DNA of 64,000 bases from contig OY997592.1 of assembly GCA_963921825.1 (NCBI GenBank), positions 29,429,730-29,493,729 on the forward strand, in the 5' to 3' direction. Shown one piece after another: positions 12,260-23,725 of the stretch. Under the pieces are notes generated by a model, which was not told where the DNA came from, ran no database searches, and saw only the letters and a program-made list of their open reading frames with translations. How positions within the stretch are numbered: position 1 is the stretch's first letter; every line of letters begins with the position of its first letter. The position numbers and the translations under genes were made by a program. The stretch comes from Erodium maritimum (Eukaryota; Streptophyta; Magnoliopsida; Geraniales; Geraniaceae).

Positions 12260-12939
12260 TAGATGTTAATAGGGCTATTAGCAATGGACAACCCACATTG
12301 AGAATATTGCATGGACGATGTCATGCGTTCTCTCAAGCACCATAGTATGATTTCAATCCTATGACGTTGAAGTCGCCATGGTTTTCTACATGGATGCGTT
12401 CATAATTTGATACAATCAAACCTTATCTTTAACCGGACAATCATAAAGGTATGGAATCATCCATGTGATAAATGTGAGTGATTGGCATTGAATTGTCCCT
12501 CATGATACAAGAAAGAGTAGACATCATCGCCACTTTTGATGAGTGGGATTGTGAGAATGCATGACCATGCGGATTGACAAATGAGTTGTCTCTCACAATC
12601 TACTCGGGATCAAGAAACGAACGATTGAACAATAATAAGGATGGCATCGTTATGCCTTATGCTCAATCACGATATCACAAAAGACAAAGGATTAGTGTAC
12701 TAACAGTGATAGGTTAATATGAATCACTGATCTTCATATGACTTGGGTGATTATGTTGCCTTGTTATAGGACATCTATTACTTGCGGACAAAATAGGAAT
12801 TTTGGGCCCACTACGAAAGTCATATGAACCTGCAGGGTCACACACTAAGAAAAAGCCCAATCGAAATAGACTTTAGAATCCCAGATTGAATAAATGTATT
12901 TAAATATATTCGATATAATTATCATATTTATTTTTATGA
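12260..12939 (+). mobile_element. Diverged copia LTR, left part (interrupted by MULE)
   Basis: Contains GCATGACCATGC, AACAATAATAAGGATGGC and ATGCCTTATGCTCAATCA, matching in order the copia LTRs at 22365, 27316 and 38517 of this window (AATAATAAGGATGACGGC, ATGCCTTATCTCAATCA). Its right part appears to resume at 20413 after the MULE. The start is uncertain. Confidence 0.55.
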
Positions 12940-13138
12940 GGTTACTCCATGTCCTAACGCCGTACTACACTTAATTTTCAAATCTGCACCCAAACTTTGG
13001 AACAGTGACTCACGTTCGTCTCACGTGACTCATTTTAAATTGATTGTTTCCATGAACAGTGACTCACGTGCATCGCATGATTGCCCTCTTATTCTCTGGC
13101 TAAAAACCCTCTTCTTCTCTACCATTTGATCTATCTTT

Positions 13139-13376
13139 CATCCATCGCATTCCTATTCTCAGAAGGTTCATCCAACAAGCTCTCTTTCATCTATCGTATG
13201 ATCAAACAAGGTTCATCCATCGCATTTATGTTCTCAGAAGGTTCATCCAACAAGCTCTCTTTCATCTATCGTATGATCGAACAAGGTTCATCCATCGCAT
13301 TCCTATTCTCAGAAGTTTCATCCAACAAGCTCTATTTCATCACATTCCTATTCTCATAAGGTTCATCCAACAAGAT
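13139..13376 (+). repeat. Three-copy tandem repeat, ~75 bp unit
   Basis: Unit begins TTCATCCATCGCATTCCTAT and includes TTCATCCAACAAGCTCTC; the third copy is shortened. The 92-residue frame 13081-13359 only reflects this repeat. Confidence 0.85.
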
Positions 13377-13604
13377 GTGGTAAGTTTCTTTGTTTCACTT
13401 CTTCTCCTTTGTCAAGTCTGAAATTCCGAAATAGTTTAGCTTAGAATTTCTGAAATAGTTGTAGTGTTTATAGATCACCACATAATGTCTTTTAGGAAAC
13501 CTTATTCAAAGTGCAAAATAAAATTCAGTACAAAAAAATGATGACTTATTTAACTAAATTCTAGGGTTTGTTTAAAAATTCCCAAATTCTAGGGTTTACG
13601 AGCT

Positions 13605-14384
13605 AAACCCTAATATCAACCATGACTTTCACATAATTACGAAAATGTCATTACACATAAAATAAGAAAATTAAGAAATCAAAATTATTTTTTATTTATT
13701 TTCAGAAAATAAGAAAAAATAATTATTTTTTAGTTATTTTCAGAAATAAGAAAAAATAATTATTTTTTGTTTATTCTCAAAAATAAGGAAATAAGAAAAA
13801 ATAATTATTTTTTATTTACTTTCAGTAGATAAGAAAAAAATAATTTTTCACCTAATTTTTTTTGTCTATTTTCCACAAATTATTTTTTCTGTAAATTATT
13901 TCTAGAAAGAATATTATTATTTATTTATTTTCAGAAAATAAGAAAATGAAAAAATAATTATTTTTTTTTATTTTCAGAAAATAAGAAATAATTATTATTT
14001 ATTTTCTGAAAAAAATAAAAAAAAATTCTGGAAATAATTTCTGGAAAACAAACAAAAAGTATTTGTTTAGGTGAAAATTAATTTTTCTTATCTTCTGAAA
14101 ATAAATAAAAAAATAATAATTATTTTTTTCCTTATTTTTTCTAAAAATTAATAAATAATAATAATTATTTTATTATTTCTGAAAATAAATAAAAAATAAT
14201 TATTTTCTGAAATTAAATTAAAAAATAATTAATTTTTCTTATTTTCTGAAAGTAAATAAAAAATAATTATTTTTTATTATTTTCTGAAAATAAATAAAAA
14301 TTAATTTTGATTTCTTAATTATCTTATTTTATGTGTAATGGCATTTTCATAACTATGTGAAAGTCATTGTTGATATTAGGGTTT
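13605..14384. repeat. 780-bp AT-rich palindrome (long hairpin)
   Basis: Starts AAACCCTAATATCAACCATG and ends with the near-complement; outer arms of about 90 bp are roughly 90% identical by eye. The inner part is made of short units such as AAAAAATAATTATTTTTTAT in both orientations. Single-stranded, it could fold end to end. No coding capacity. Confidence 0.85.
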
Positions 14385-14927
14385 ATAAGGGTAGGGGTAT
14401 TTTCGTCATTTATGAAAAAACTAACAGAAAAACGGACAGAAAATCAAATGGTGATAAAATATGGATAGTTTGGGGGGTCGTATGAAATAAAAATAGAAGT
14501 GGGTATGTAGGTGATAAACGCGTATTGTTTTATGCAGCTTTTTGAAGTTCTTTGTTTTTAAATCCCCAAAATTCCAGGGTATATGAGCTAAAAATCCCCA
14601 AATTCTATTTTTTGTTTTTAAATCCCCAAATTATATGTTTTGTTTTTAAATCTCTTATTTATAGGGTTCCTAAGCTATAAAACCCTAAATTCAGAATATG
14701 AAAGTGATAATTTTTTTTGTTTCTTAACAGTATTGACAAGTGTTTATAATGTACATAGGAGTTCAGGTGTCTTTGCACTGAAGTAATGTGAGTTGGAGTT
14801 ATAGGAGTTGGACGTAAGAACCTACATGACTCAAAGTGATGTCACATTATACCGGAAGAAATTGTGTACTTATGCGACACTGTCTTTCAACCACCTCCTA
14901 GATTAACATTCCTATATTGAATACTTT

Positions 14928-17900
14928 TGTCACGCCCCAATTTCAATAAACCGAACTCGGGACGCGAACGTTTAAAATAAAAAAAACACTTTGTAAACTT
15001 TTCCATTAATTCACTTTAAAATACCAGTTTAGTTCAACAAAAGATATTTACAACTTAAAACACGTCCCAACAAGTGGACAAAAGTAGGTATCCGTCACTA
15101 GACTCAAAAGTAAATCCCAGAATCCCGCTCCTAGCTCTTCAAGCTTCAGAAGCTCACCTAGTCCAACCTGCGACCGGTACCTGTAGGAAAAGCAACTAGG
15201 GGTGAGCGTTCGCTCACCACCACGGATAACAGACTGACTACGGCATAATTAGCAGACAATGTCGGTAACACCAAAAACAAGGTCAACACCGGGAACACTG
15301 TCCCCAACCCAAGTACTCTGACTGAACATACACCCACTGTTACCTTCCTTGACCAACTCAACACTCTGACACAATAAAGTAGACCCGACACAACCATTGA
15401 CGACCTTCTCCAAAGACATGACAGATAAAATATGCAACACCAATCAAGATCACAAAGGATCGCACACCAAACAAGATCACAAAGGATCGCATACCAGCTG
15501 CTCAGTAACCATCTCTGTTTCTCGCCCTTTCCGATCCCAGTCGGGCCAGGCGGTCGACCTGTCTCAGTAACCTCTTTGTCCCTTGCCCTTTCCGATCCCA
15601 GTCGGGCCAGGCGGTCGACCTGTCTCACAACTTCCCCCGATCCCAGTCGGGGAGCTAGCCCACAACCTCTCCGCTTCTCCCGATCCCAGTCGGGAGGCTA
15701 GCTACACCACACAACCTCCACCATGATCAAGTAACCACAATCACAATCACAATCACAATCACAATCACAAGAAAGTTCAACAACCAGAAATAACGCAGGT
15801 TCAACACTCACAGGCACTCATGGCCACCCAAGACACCAATAGTAAAACACGGACTCAACAGCCCCACAGACACTCACGGCCTCCTAAGTTACACCAACGG
15901 TAAAACACGGACTCAACAGCCCCACAGGCACTCACGGCCTCCCAAGATACCAACAATAAAACACGGACTCAACATCCCCACAGGCATTCACGGCCTCCCA
16001 AGATACCAACAGCAAAACACGGACTCAACAACCCCACAGGCACTCACGGCCTCCCAAGATACACCAACAATAAAGGCACGGGTTCAACAACCCCACGACA
16101 CTCATGGCCACCCAAAACACCAAAGGTAAAGACACGGGTTCAACAACCCCACGGGCACTCATGGCCACCCAAAACACCAAAGGTAAAGACACGAGTTCAA
16201 CAACCCCACGGGCACTCAAGGCCACCAAAGACATAAATTAAACAGTCAACCTCCGGCATAACCGATGCCTCCAACAGTCCTAATATCAACAGTTTCACAA
16301 TCAACCTCCGGGCATGGTCATATGCCTCCAGTACTCCTAATCTCGATAAGTTCACAATCAACCTCCGGGCATGGTCATATGTCTCCAGTAATTCTAATAT
16401 CGCTAGGATCTCTGTTCCTACGACACTACTAAGTGTCACATGCTTTTCTCATAAACGCTACATTCCCGTATCATGCTTTTCTAATATTCGATAACCTACT
16501 TAACCCACGACACCCCGGTGTCACATGCAATTCTACTGTTAACTTTCCCTAGTCAGGGCCGAGATCCGGCTACTTTTCCCTACCTCGTATATAACTCCAA
16601 AAGCGCTCCAATAAACCTCGATGTAATCCCAGTCACTCGCCGAGCTTCCCTTTGCCTCGGTCCGCAGCACGATCTAAAAGAGCACAATTTTAAAGCACTC
16701 TTAAACTTGTACGAATAAGCCAAAATTTAATAAACTTAACGCCCAAACGTAACCCCAACAATGTCGATCACTCCCAAACTTCCCAATTACTCGACATTGT
16801 CGATAAAGGACCCGTAAAGGCCCGATTCGCCCGACATGGCGAATCTGCCCGGGTTTTGTAAATTGCCTTCCGGGGCTCCAAAAGCCCCCGTTTTCGTTTC
16901 TACGGTCTTAGAATAGTTCAAGGAGCCCAATGCACTTGACAGAATCGAATTCCGACTTCCGAGTCAATTAATTAACGTTTAAAGTTTCTAAAACCCGTTA
17001 ATTACAACTTTTCCAATTTAATTCCAAATTTCGATTCGGTTAAGGATAAATGGTCCGGGGAACGTTTTAAACCTCCCGAACACTAAACCCGATCACCCGA
17101 GCACGTGGGCCCCACCCGACCCACTTGGCCGTGGGCCCTAGGGTTCCAATGGGACTCGGCCACCATGGTGGTGGCCGGCCATAGCTTCGGCCAGCCACCT
17201 CCTATGGTGGCCGGAGCTCCTCCCGAGCTCTCGGTCGCCGGAAAACGTTCAAACAACCCTCCAAACACCTATAAAACGTCTCCCATAAACCCCCAACCTT
17301 ACTACAACCCTAACTCATCAATTAAACCCAAACCCTAACATTTGAAAATTAACAAAACGGGAATCGGTTCGGTGCTTACTCAAGAGGAAGACGAGGGGAA
17401 CGATGTTGCTCCTTGCCTTGAGACGATCCAAGGGTTTGATAACCCTCAAAACCCTAGCTTCTTAACCTTCTCTCTTCTTCTCCTTCTCCTTCTCTCTCTA
17501 ACTCTCTTCTTCTTTTCAAAACTAACACAATTTCTATTTTTTTTTTCTATTTTAACATGTGTGGCCGGCCACCCTCAACCACCACACATTTCCCCCCCAA
17601 AACTAACACCACCACAATTAGGACAAGTGTCAAGGTGGGTCCCACACCTTTTGGAAAATATCTACTTGATATTTTCCAATCAGATTCGCGAAAATCGGAC
17701 GTTTCGGGCCCCGAACGGGCAATTTTCCCAAGAAATTACTAAACTTGGCGGGGTACAAGGAAACGGCTCAACTAAGACCGCTGCGACGACGGCTAAGCTT
17801 TTTGAATCCAAAACGGTCCTCGAATGGACCAAAACGTCGCTCGGTTGACTTTTCCAGCGAAAAGTCAACATTTCCCAAACTGACCAGAAAGTTTCCCTGA

Positions 17901-18057
17901 GTCCCCCGGAACTCACTTTGGTCGATAACGGGGTCAAATTAAGTTCGGTATGACCCTCGGGGTCCAATTCCGGTTCAATTCAGTGTCTGCTCAAAGTTTT
18001 TTATATTTTCCTGTTTTTCGCAGGTTTGACTGGCGTTGACCGGGAGTGGTTATTACA
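14928..18057 (-). mobile_element. Ty3-gypsy solo LTR A (3130 bp)
   Basis: Reads TGTCACGCCCC ... GTTATTACA on the plus strand. Perfect 5-bp target duplication ACTTT (14923-14927 and 18058-18062) with no internal sequence, so it is a solo LTR. Orientation is minus by comparison with LTR B, whose PBS and gag lie beyond its TGTCACGCCCC end. Internal minisatellites: GATCCCAGTCGGG-containing units (about 15522-15700) and a ~60-bp unit with CTCACGGCCTCCCAAGA (about 15830-16230). Open frames inside it (for example 17105-17848) are not credible genes. Confidence 0.92.
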
Positions 18058-18119
18058 ACTTTCTTTTGGACAACTTGTTATACAATGTTTGGATGTGAAC
18101 CTGTAATTTGCAGTTATGA

Positions 18120-18245
18120 TTCTGCTTTTGTGAACCTGCTACAACTAAATGTTTGGAATGTTGTTATTGAATGTTTGGAATGTTGTTATTGAATATTTGG
18201 AGAATGTTGTTATTGAATGTTTGGAGAATGTTGTTATAAATTGCA
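18120..18245 (+). repeat. Tandem repeat around GAATGTTGTTATTGAATGTTTGG
   Basis: About four copies of a 26-29 bp unit just beyond the solo LTR. A related block recurs at 18855-18930, followed both times by GTTATGTTGAG and AAGATCT, so a larger region of roughly 640 bp seems duplicated. Confidence 0.7.
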
Positions 18246-18269
18246 ATATTGTTATGTTGAGTGAGTTTC

Positions 18270-19065
18270 AAGATCTAAAATGTGATCACATAAATCATTA
18301 TGATACCATATAATTATGTTCGAGATCGCATATATATTTCTGAGATCGCATAAATAGTTCTGAGATCGCAAAAATAATTCTGTGATCTCAGAAATATTTA
18401 TGCGATCTCAGAATTATTTATGCTGGACAAACTTCCACTCCCACAATCATATTGAGGGATATAATTGTCAAGTCATTAAAATGTACTACGGTTAGTTTGT
18501 ATATCAGAATCTTATACAATTTTTTTACATCATAATTATTGAGGTTTTTAAATTATTACAATCTCTACGATCTCAGAAATAATTATGAGATCTCAGAATT
18601 ATTTATGCGATCGTAGAAGAACGTCTGAGATCACATAAATATGTATGCGATCACAGAAGAAATTCTGAGATCGCAAAAATAGTTCTGAGATCTAAAAATT
18701 ATTTCTGAGATCGTACAAATATTTCTGAGATCGCAGAATTACGCTCAATATTTTGAGATCTCAGAATTATGCTCAAGATTTTGAGATCTCAGAATTACGC
18801 TCAAGATTTTGATACGTTATAATAATTTAAGAACTTCAATTATTATGATGAAAAAAATTGAATGTTTTTATTGAATGTTTTGGAGAATGTTGTTATAATT
18901 TGCAGTGTTGTTATGTTGAGGGATTTCCAAGATCTCAAATGAGTTCGCATAAATGATTCTGATATCGCATAAATAGGTCCGAGATCTCAGAAATAATTCT
19001 GAGATCGCATACATAGTTCTGAGATCTCAGAAATATTTCAGAGATTGCATAAATAATTTCCATGT
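18270..19065. repeat. Clusters of GAGATCGCATAAATA-type repeats in both orientations
   Basis: About two dozen copies of a ~20-bp unit such as TCTGAGATCGCATAAATAGT, in direct and inverted orientation, in three clusters (18310-18425, 18565-18815, 18935-19065). The core GATC is palindromic, and neighbouring inverted units can pair. A variant period (GCTCAAGATTTTGAGATCTCA) appears at about 18745-18815. Not CRISPR: spacers are only a few bases and the genome is a plant. Confidence 0.8.
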
Positions 19066-19095
19066 TTAGCTAATCCCAGCAACATTAACAGAACA

Positions 19096-19468
19096 TTAGT
19101 ACAAAAACAGAAATAATACTAAAATCTCAAGGTAGAAATAATTTCTTGATGTGCTTTGCGGTCCTAAATGCTGAAAATGTTCAACCCTATTACAAAAGCT
19201 CCCGAATGGCACATGGGTGAGGGAATCATATTCACATGTGGTCTGCCACATCTTACAACCAAACAAAATACTGTCTAATATTAAATACTGCATAATTATG
19301 CAACACCACCCATAACCGATCTTCATCAACAAATTTGTCCCCTAATTGGAGGTCTATCTTCTCCAAGAAACAAGACCTGTCCCAGTACTTTGGCTCCCTA
19401 TTACTTGATGGAGCAAAACCAGCCATATGGTCCTCATCCGATGCTTCATCCACTAACCTCTTCCCCAT
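19096..19468 (-). pseudogene. MULE transposase N-terminal remnant
   Basis: The minus frame from ATG 19468 reads acidic sequence and then IDLQLGDKFVDEDRLW and VVLHNYAVFNIRQYF, which resembles the MuDR N-terminal DNA-binding region (a K/D-F-x-x-x-x-x-x-x-x-I-x-x-YA-V pattern). A second frame continues with CKMWQTTCEYDSLTH, which may be the following Cys region. The catalytic domain expected further along (toward lower coordinates) is absent. Recognition is by pattern only. Confidence 0.45.
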
Positions 19469-20412
19469 CTAGTAAAGGACATTCATTCACTCAGCAGTTA
19501 GTATATTTCATACATACGTGCATGTTTTAAGGAAATTTCTTTCATAATAACAAAACTTATGAAAAAGTTTTTTATCATTAGTTAAAGAAAATGAAGAATA
19601 ACAATTGATACCAAATTCAAGATTGACTTTGGTATCTATTTTGCTTCTTTTGCATCACCAAAACACAAAATCATGTCTTTTCTTTATCATATCAGTCCCT
19701 CGTTTCAAACTTTGAATCTAAGTGCACTAAAGTTCAACTAATACTTGTACGGGAAGAAAATTAGAGCATAATTAGGTATGCATTTTAAACTTCCTGAACT
19801 CTCTAGGGTTGAATTGCATAAACATGCATACATTGCTTAGAAACAATCCTCACTGAACCACTAAGACCCCCAAACCAGTTTGAATCCTAACTGAAACCCT
19901 AAAACACCCAAATTAGTTCGATACCTAACTCAAACCCTAACTTCATTCAACAAATCGATACTCACAAACAAGAACAAATCAATTTCCTATAAACCCTAAC
20001 CAAAGGATCATCCCAAATCGAGTTATGGTTCAACAACACATACCTCAAAATAGAGCTTGCTGGAAAAATGGAGCTAGGGCAGGTCACGAAATGGGGGCAA
20101 TGAAATGGAGTTGGGCGAGCTGAGGTCACGAAGAGATGAAGTTCGAAGCTCGGACACGAAGAGATGAAGTTCGAATAGCTGAGATAAAGGTTGAAATGGG
20201 CCAACAATGAATGAAGCTCGAAGGAAGAATATATTCAAGCACACATGTTTGAGGGAAAACTAGACTTTTCACTTGGCCAAGTTAACGTCCGTTCAAAATT
20301 AGAAACAATTGGTGCATAAATATGTTTGACCGTTATTACATGACAATTTCAGTTTTGTCGGGTTAGGATTTAACAATTTCTTAAAGTTGGTCGTTAGGAC
20401 ATGGAGTAACCC

Positions 20413-21260
20413 CTATTTTTTTTATCATATTTATATTTAAATATGTATGTTCTTTACATTAAATAAATATCTTGTATGATATTTATTTATAAGAAATAAA
20501 TATTCACGGGTAGGTATTTAATATTGGGGAAGTTGGAAATCTAGTTTGGCTAGAAAAGGAAAAAGGGAAAATTGCATCTAACTATCCTTGATTTTCACCT
20601 AACTACACGTAACGGTTAATTTCACCTAAGAGATACCCAAACTTTCCAAAAATTCCACTTTACTACTAAAGGGCATGGTAGTGATGTGAAAGTCGGGTAC
20701 TGCGCAAGACAACTTTTGGAAAGTTAGTGTACTGTCCAAAAAAAATTATAGTTAGGTGAAAAACATGTATAATTTGGTATATTTAGGTATAGTTAGATGT
20801 AATTAACCCACAGGAAGATCCTAGTCCAAACAAGAATAGGTAATTGAAAGATTTCCAATCGCCTTTTAATTCAACCTTCCTTATTCTTTTAGAACTGGTT
20901 TTAAGGAAACCCAAAACTATAAATACTACCCCATATGGACGACAATCCCAATAATATGCATTGGTAATTGTTGGCCAACACTAGTAAATTGAGAGAGAAA
21001 AGTGAGTAGCTCTAGTAAGCTTATGTCTTAGGACTCATTTGTTCGTATGTATACCGATAGAAGATGGGTTCTTTATAAGACATCTTGAAAACCAAATTAG
21101 ACTAAAGGTCTCAGTCTAGAATCAAGAATAAATCTATAAGAGGTAATCAATTTACATTGAGTATTTTATTAAGCAATTATTTGAATTACATGGATCCGGT
21201 TTTTGGGGTTTGGATTAAACTTTTTATATTTCCTTGTATATATGAACCCTAGAACCCAAT
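20413..21260 (+). mobile_element. Diverged copia LTR, right part, ending at a primer binding site
   Basis: Contains a TATA box (CTATAAATAC at about 20922) and ends ...GAACCCAATA directly before the PBS, as the other copia LTRs here end GAGACCCAACA. With 12260-12939 it would make one LTR of about 1.3-1.5 kb split by the MULE and by a MITE at 20565-20809. Confidence 0.55.
20565..20809. mobile_element. MITE (245 bp) within the copia LTR
   Basis: Imperfect inverted ends GGGAAAATTGCATCTAACTA / TAGTTAGATGTAATTAACCC. Also internal inverted TCACCTAACTA / TAGTTAGGTGA. The target duplication is unclear (AAGGAAAAA versus ACAGGAAGA). End sequence resembles the Mutator-type MITE at 4893. Confidence 0.7.
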
Positions 21261-21262
21261 AA

Positions 21263-21275
21263 TGGTATCAGAGCC
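21263..21275 (+). other. Copia primer binding site (initiator tRNA-Met)
   Basis: TGGTATCAGAGCC, the standard tRNA-iMet complementary site of plant copia elements, lies 2 bases after the LTR end. Confidence 0.85.
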
Positions 21276-22364
21276 TCTTTTATATTCGAATAATTTTATA
21301 TGCTTGTATGCTTGCATGAAACTTTGAAAACTATTTGTAGATTCTCAAGAAAGGTCCCTATTTTTTGAATTTTTTTAGGAAAAAGAAACTATGAAATCCT
21401 TCCCGTATTCTCGGAAATTAAGAATTCAGAATCATCGAGATTGATCCTTTATTTTTGAAATTAAAGATTCTGAATATCTAGGATTTGATCCCTTATTTTT
21501 GAAAAAAAAAAACTAGAATTTGAAGATATTGAACCCAAATTTTGCGAAATTTATGTGATATTGCCAAAACTTGTATGGAATCAATATGCATGCTGATCAT
21601 ATTAAAATTCATAATTGATTATAGGATATACATTTTAACTAGATTCATAATTTTTTATTTGATGTAGTATGCTTAGAACATACTTATTTACCATACACAC
21701 AGTAATGTATCCAATGCTAATGGTACTTTGAGTGTCAACATTTTATGAAAGTCCTCCAAAGAACTTGCATTGCCCGAAACAATGCAATTTGCCTGAAAAT
21801 CCCCTGTAAATTTAAATTTTCTCGCAACAATGTCAATCCCCAAAGAATTTAAAATATTTGGAGAAATGACTCTCTAAAGGGTTTAATTTTCATGTGGCGA
21901 CGAGAGATGTTATGAGAAACCATGTATTCAGTAAATAGTGTGCGTAGTAATATGATTGTTGGTATGTACTCCTGAAGATATCCTAAAATTACAGAACATC
22001 TGATCAAAGACTTTGAAAATAAAGTCTAAAAAAAGTTATTGCCTCAACCTGAAGATCGAGCATATTTTAAATAGATTCATAAATATGTATACGTTAAGAT
22101 ACATTTGAAGCGTTTCAACTTAATACTCGAATGATCGATGAATCTTTAGATTCTGAAAACGATATCATTTGTCTCAAAGTAATGAAGAGATATTTGTTCT
22201 TCAAGTACGATAGACTTCATTACTTGTTGTAACGCACTAGGCCTAATACAAAATTTTGCGGTAATGTACTAGCTAGTTTGAGCTCAGAATAAACTATTCG
22301 GTTTTGAAATTGGATGAGATCCCCTCAGATCGTGCTCCAAGACTATTATGTTTGGCACGAAATT
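21276..22364 (+). mobile_element. Internal 5' region of the outer copia, decayed
   Basis: Follows the PBS and is AT-rich with no long frame. A gag gene would be expected here, but I cannot recognise one. It is interrupted at 22365 by the second copia. Confidence 0.4.
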
Positions 22365-23208
22365 TGTTAGTCTTAGTGCCCATAGTTCAATCCTAAATGT
22401 CCAAATGTATATATCATCGTTAGCAATAAAATCAAAACGGCTTTATATTACTTATGTGTTGGACTAATATATCGATGTGTGCTCTGATCTATGCCCACCA
22501 TGCGAATAGAACCATAGATTTAGATAGATCATACTCGATGGGTCCCTAGTCAACAAAGCTTCATTAGAAGCGACTAGTATGAAAGATGGCTCTTTATGGC
22601 TTACGTTCTGTTAGTCATTGGAATGAGATTCCGGAGTCTGATCATAGATATCATGTGGGACATGATATTGGACGACCTGCCCTGAATATGTGCCATAGAT
22701 TAAGTCATGAACATATTCAGTGTCGTAGCTTGTCATGTATCCTTAAACCAAGGAGTCTTTGTGATCGTTATGTAGTCAACAACTGAGTTTGACCTGAGCC
22801 TAACGTTGTCCGTAACAGGGCTTCCATAACGGCCAGGATTGGCTTGGGGACGGGCTACATGAGTGACACGAAAGACGGCTAAGGGATTTATCCCTCATAC
22901 TGAGGTATGAGAAAGATATCGGTTCTCGGCCGCTTGATCGAGAGTGACTGAAAGAATAGCATGGCCATGCACATGATACTAGGTATCATATCTTTAGTCA
23001 TCTCACATATCAAGGAACATTGATTGAGAATAATAAGGATGACGGCTCTATGCCTTATCTCAATCAGGATATCGGAGATAAAAGGATAATGACAGGGATG
23101 ACGGAAAGGTTAGAATCGACAGGGTCGATTCGTTATGCAGTGTCAGGCAATACTAAAGTCTCGTTAGTTGCCACTTAAATAGGATCAAGTAAAATGGGAT
23201 TTTACGTT
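22365..23208 (+). mobile_element. 5' LTR of the copia, truncated
   Basis: Begins TGTTAGTCTTAGTGCCC and stays co-linear with 27316-28159 until TTTTACGTT, after which integrase sequence begins abruptly. The last half of the LTR (about 840 bp) is missing. Confidence 0.9.
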
Positions 23209-23725
23209 ATGCAGTGCCCTTTATCGATCGCGATGAAAGGGCGGGTGAATTATTGGGGCTGATACACTCGAATGTGTGTCGACCAATAAGTTCACTTTCC
23301 AGGAGGGGTTTTAGCTACTTTATCACATTTACTGATGATTACAGTAAATATGGTTATGTCTATTCGGTGAGACATAAGTTTGAAGCTTTTGATAAATTCA
23401 AAGAGTTTAAGACTAAAGTAGAAAACCAACTCGACAAAGGTATTAAGGCACTTCGATTGGATCGAGGTGGAAAATACTTGACCACAAAGTTATTAAATCA
23501 TCTAAAAGAGAATGGGATCCTTTTGGAATGGACTCCTCCTGGGACACTGTAGTTGAAAGGTGTAGCCAAACGGAGAAATCAGACATTGTTAGACAATGGT
23601 CTGTTCCATGATTAGTTGGACTGATCTCCCAATCTCTTTCAGGGGTTATGCTCTAGAGACGACCGCATTCATAGTGAATCGGGCTTCGACGAAGGGTGTG
23701 GAAGGGACACCATTTTAAAAATGGT
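23209..23725 (+). pseudogene. Copia integrase core remnant
   Basis: The frame 23214-23552 shows the rve-type core: LIHSNVCRP, YFITFTDDYSKYGYVY, ALRLDRGGKYL, then ENGILLEWTPPGT. In the family the catalytic residues are Asp, Asp, Glu; here the first Asp is Asn (HSN) and the later Glu is Lys (VAKRRNQT, in frame after a stop), so two of three are lost. It begins directly at the LTR deletion breakpoint. Confidence 0.85.

Larger units (their letters stand above)
12940..20412 (-). mobile_element. Mutator-like element (MULE), ~7.5 kb, carrying a nested solo LTR
   Basis: Terminal inverted repeats: GGTTACTCCATGTCCTAACG at 12940-12959 and its exact complement at 20393-20412. Flanks are similar A/T-rich tracts (TATTTTTATGA left, TATTTTTTTTATCA right) that may be a drifted target duplication. 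On the minus strand near the right end there is a remnant resembling the MuDR transposase N-terminus (19240-19468). Removing the solo LTR leaves about 4.3 kb, mostly repeats. The transposase catalytic domain is not found, so it is non-autonomous now. Confidence 0.7.

Noticed and set aside
18270-19065. CRISPR-like array of short repeats
   Set aside because: Units vary, occur in both orientations and lack uniform spacers; the DNA is clearly from a plant.
20556-20818. 9-bp target duplication around the MITE at 20565
   Set aside because: AAGGAAAAA and ACAGGAAGA do not match well enough.
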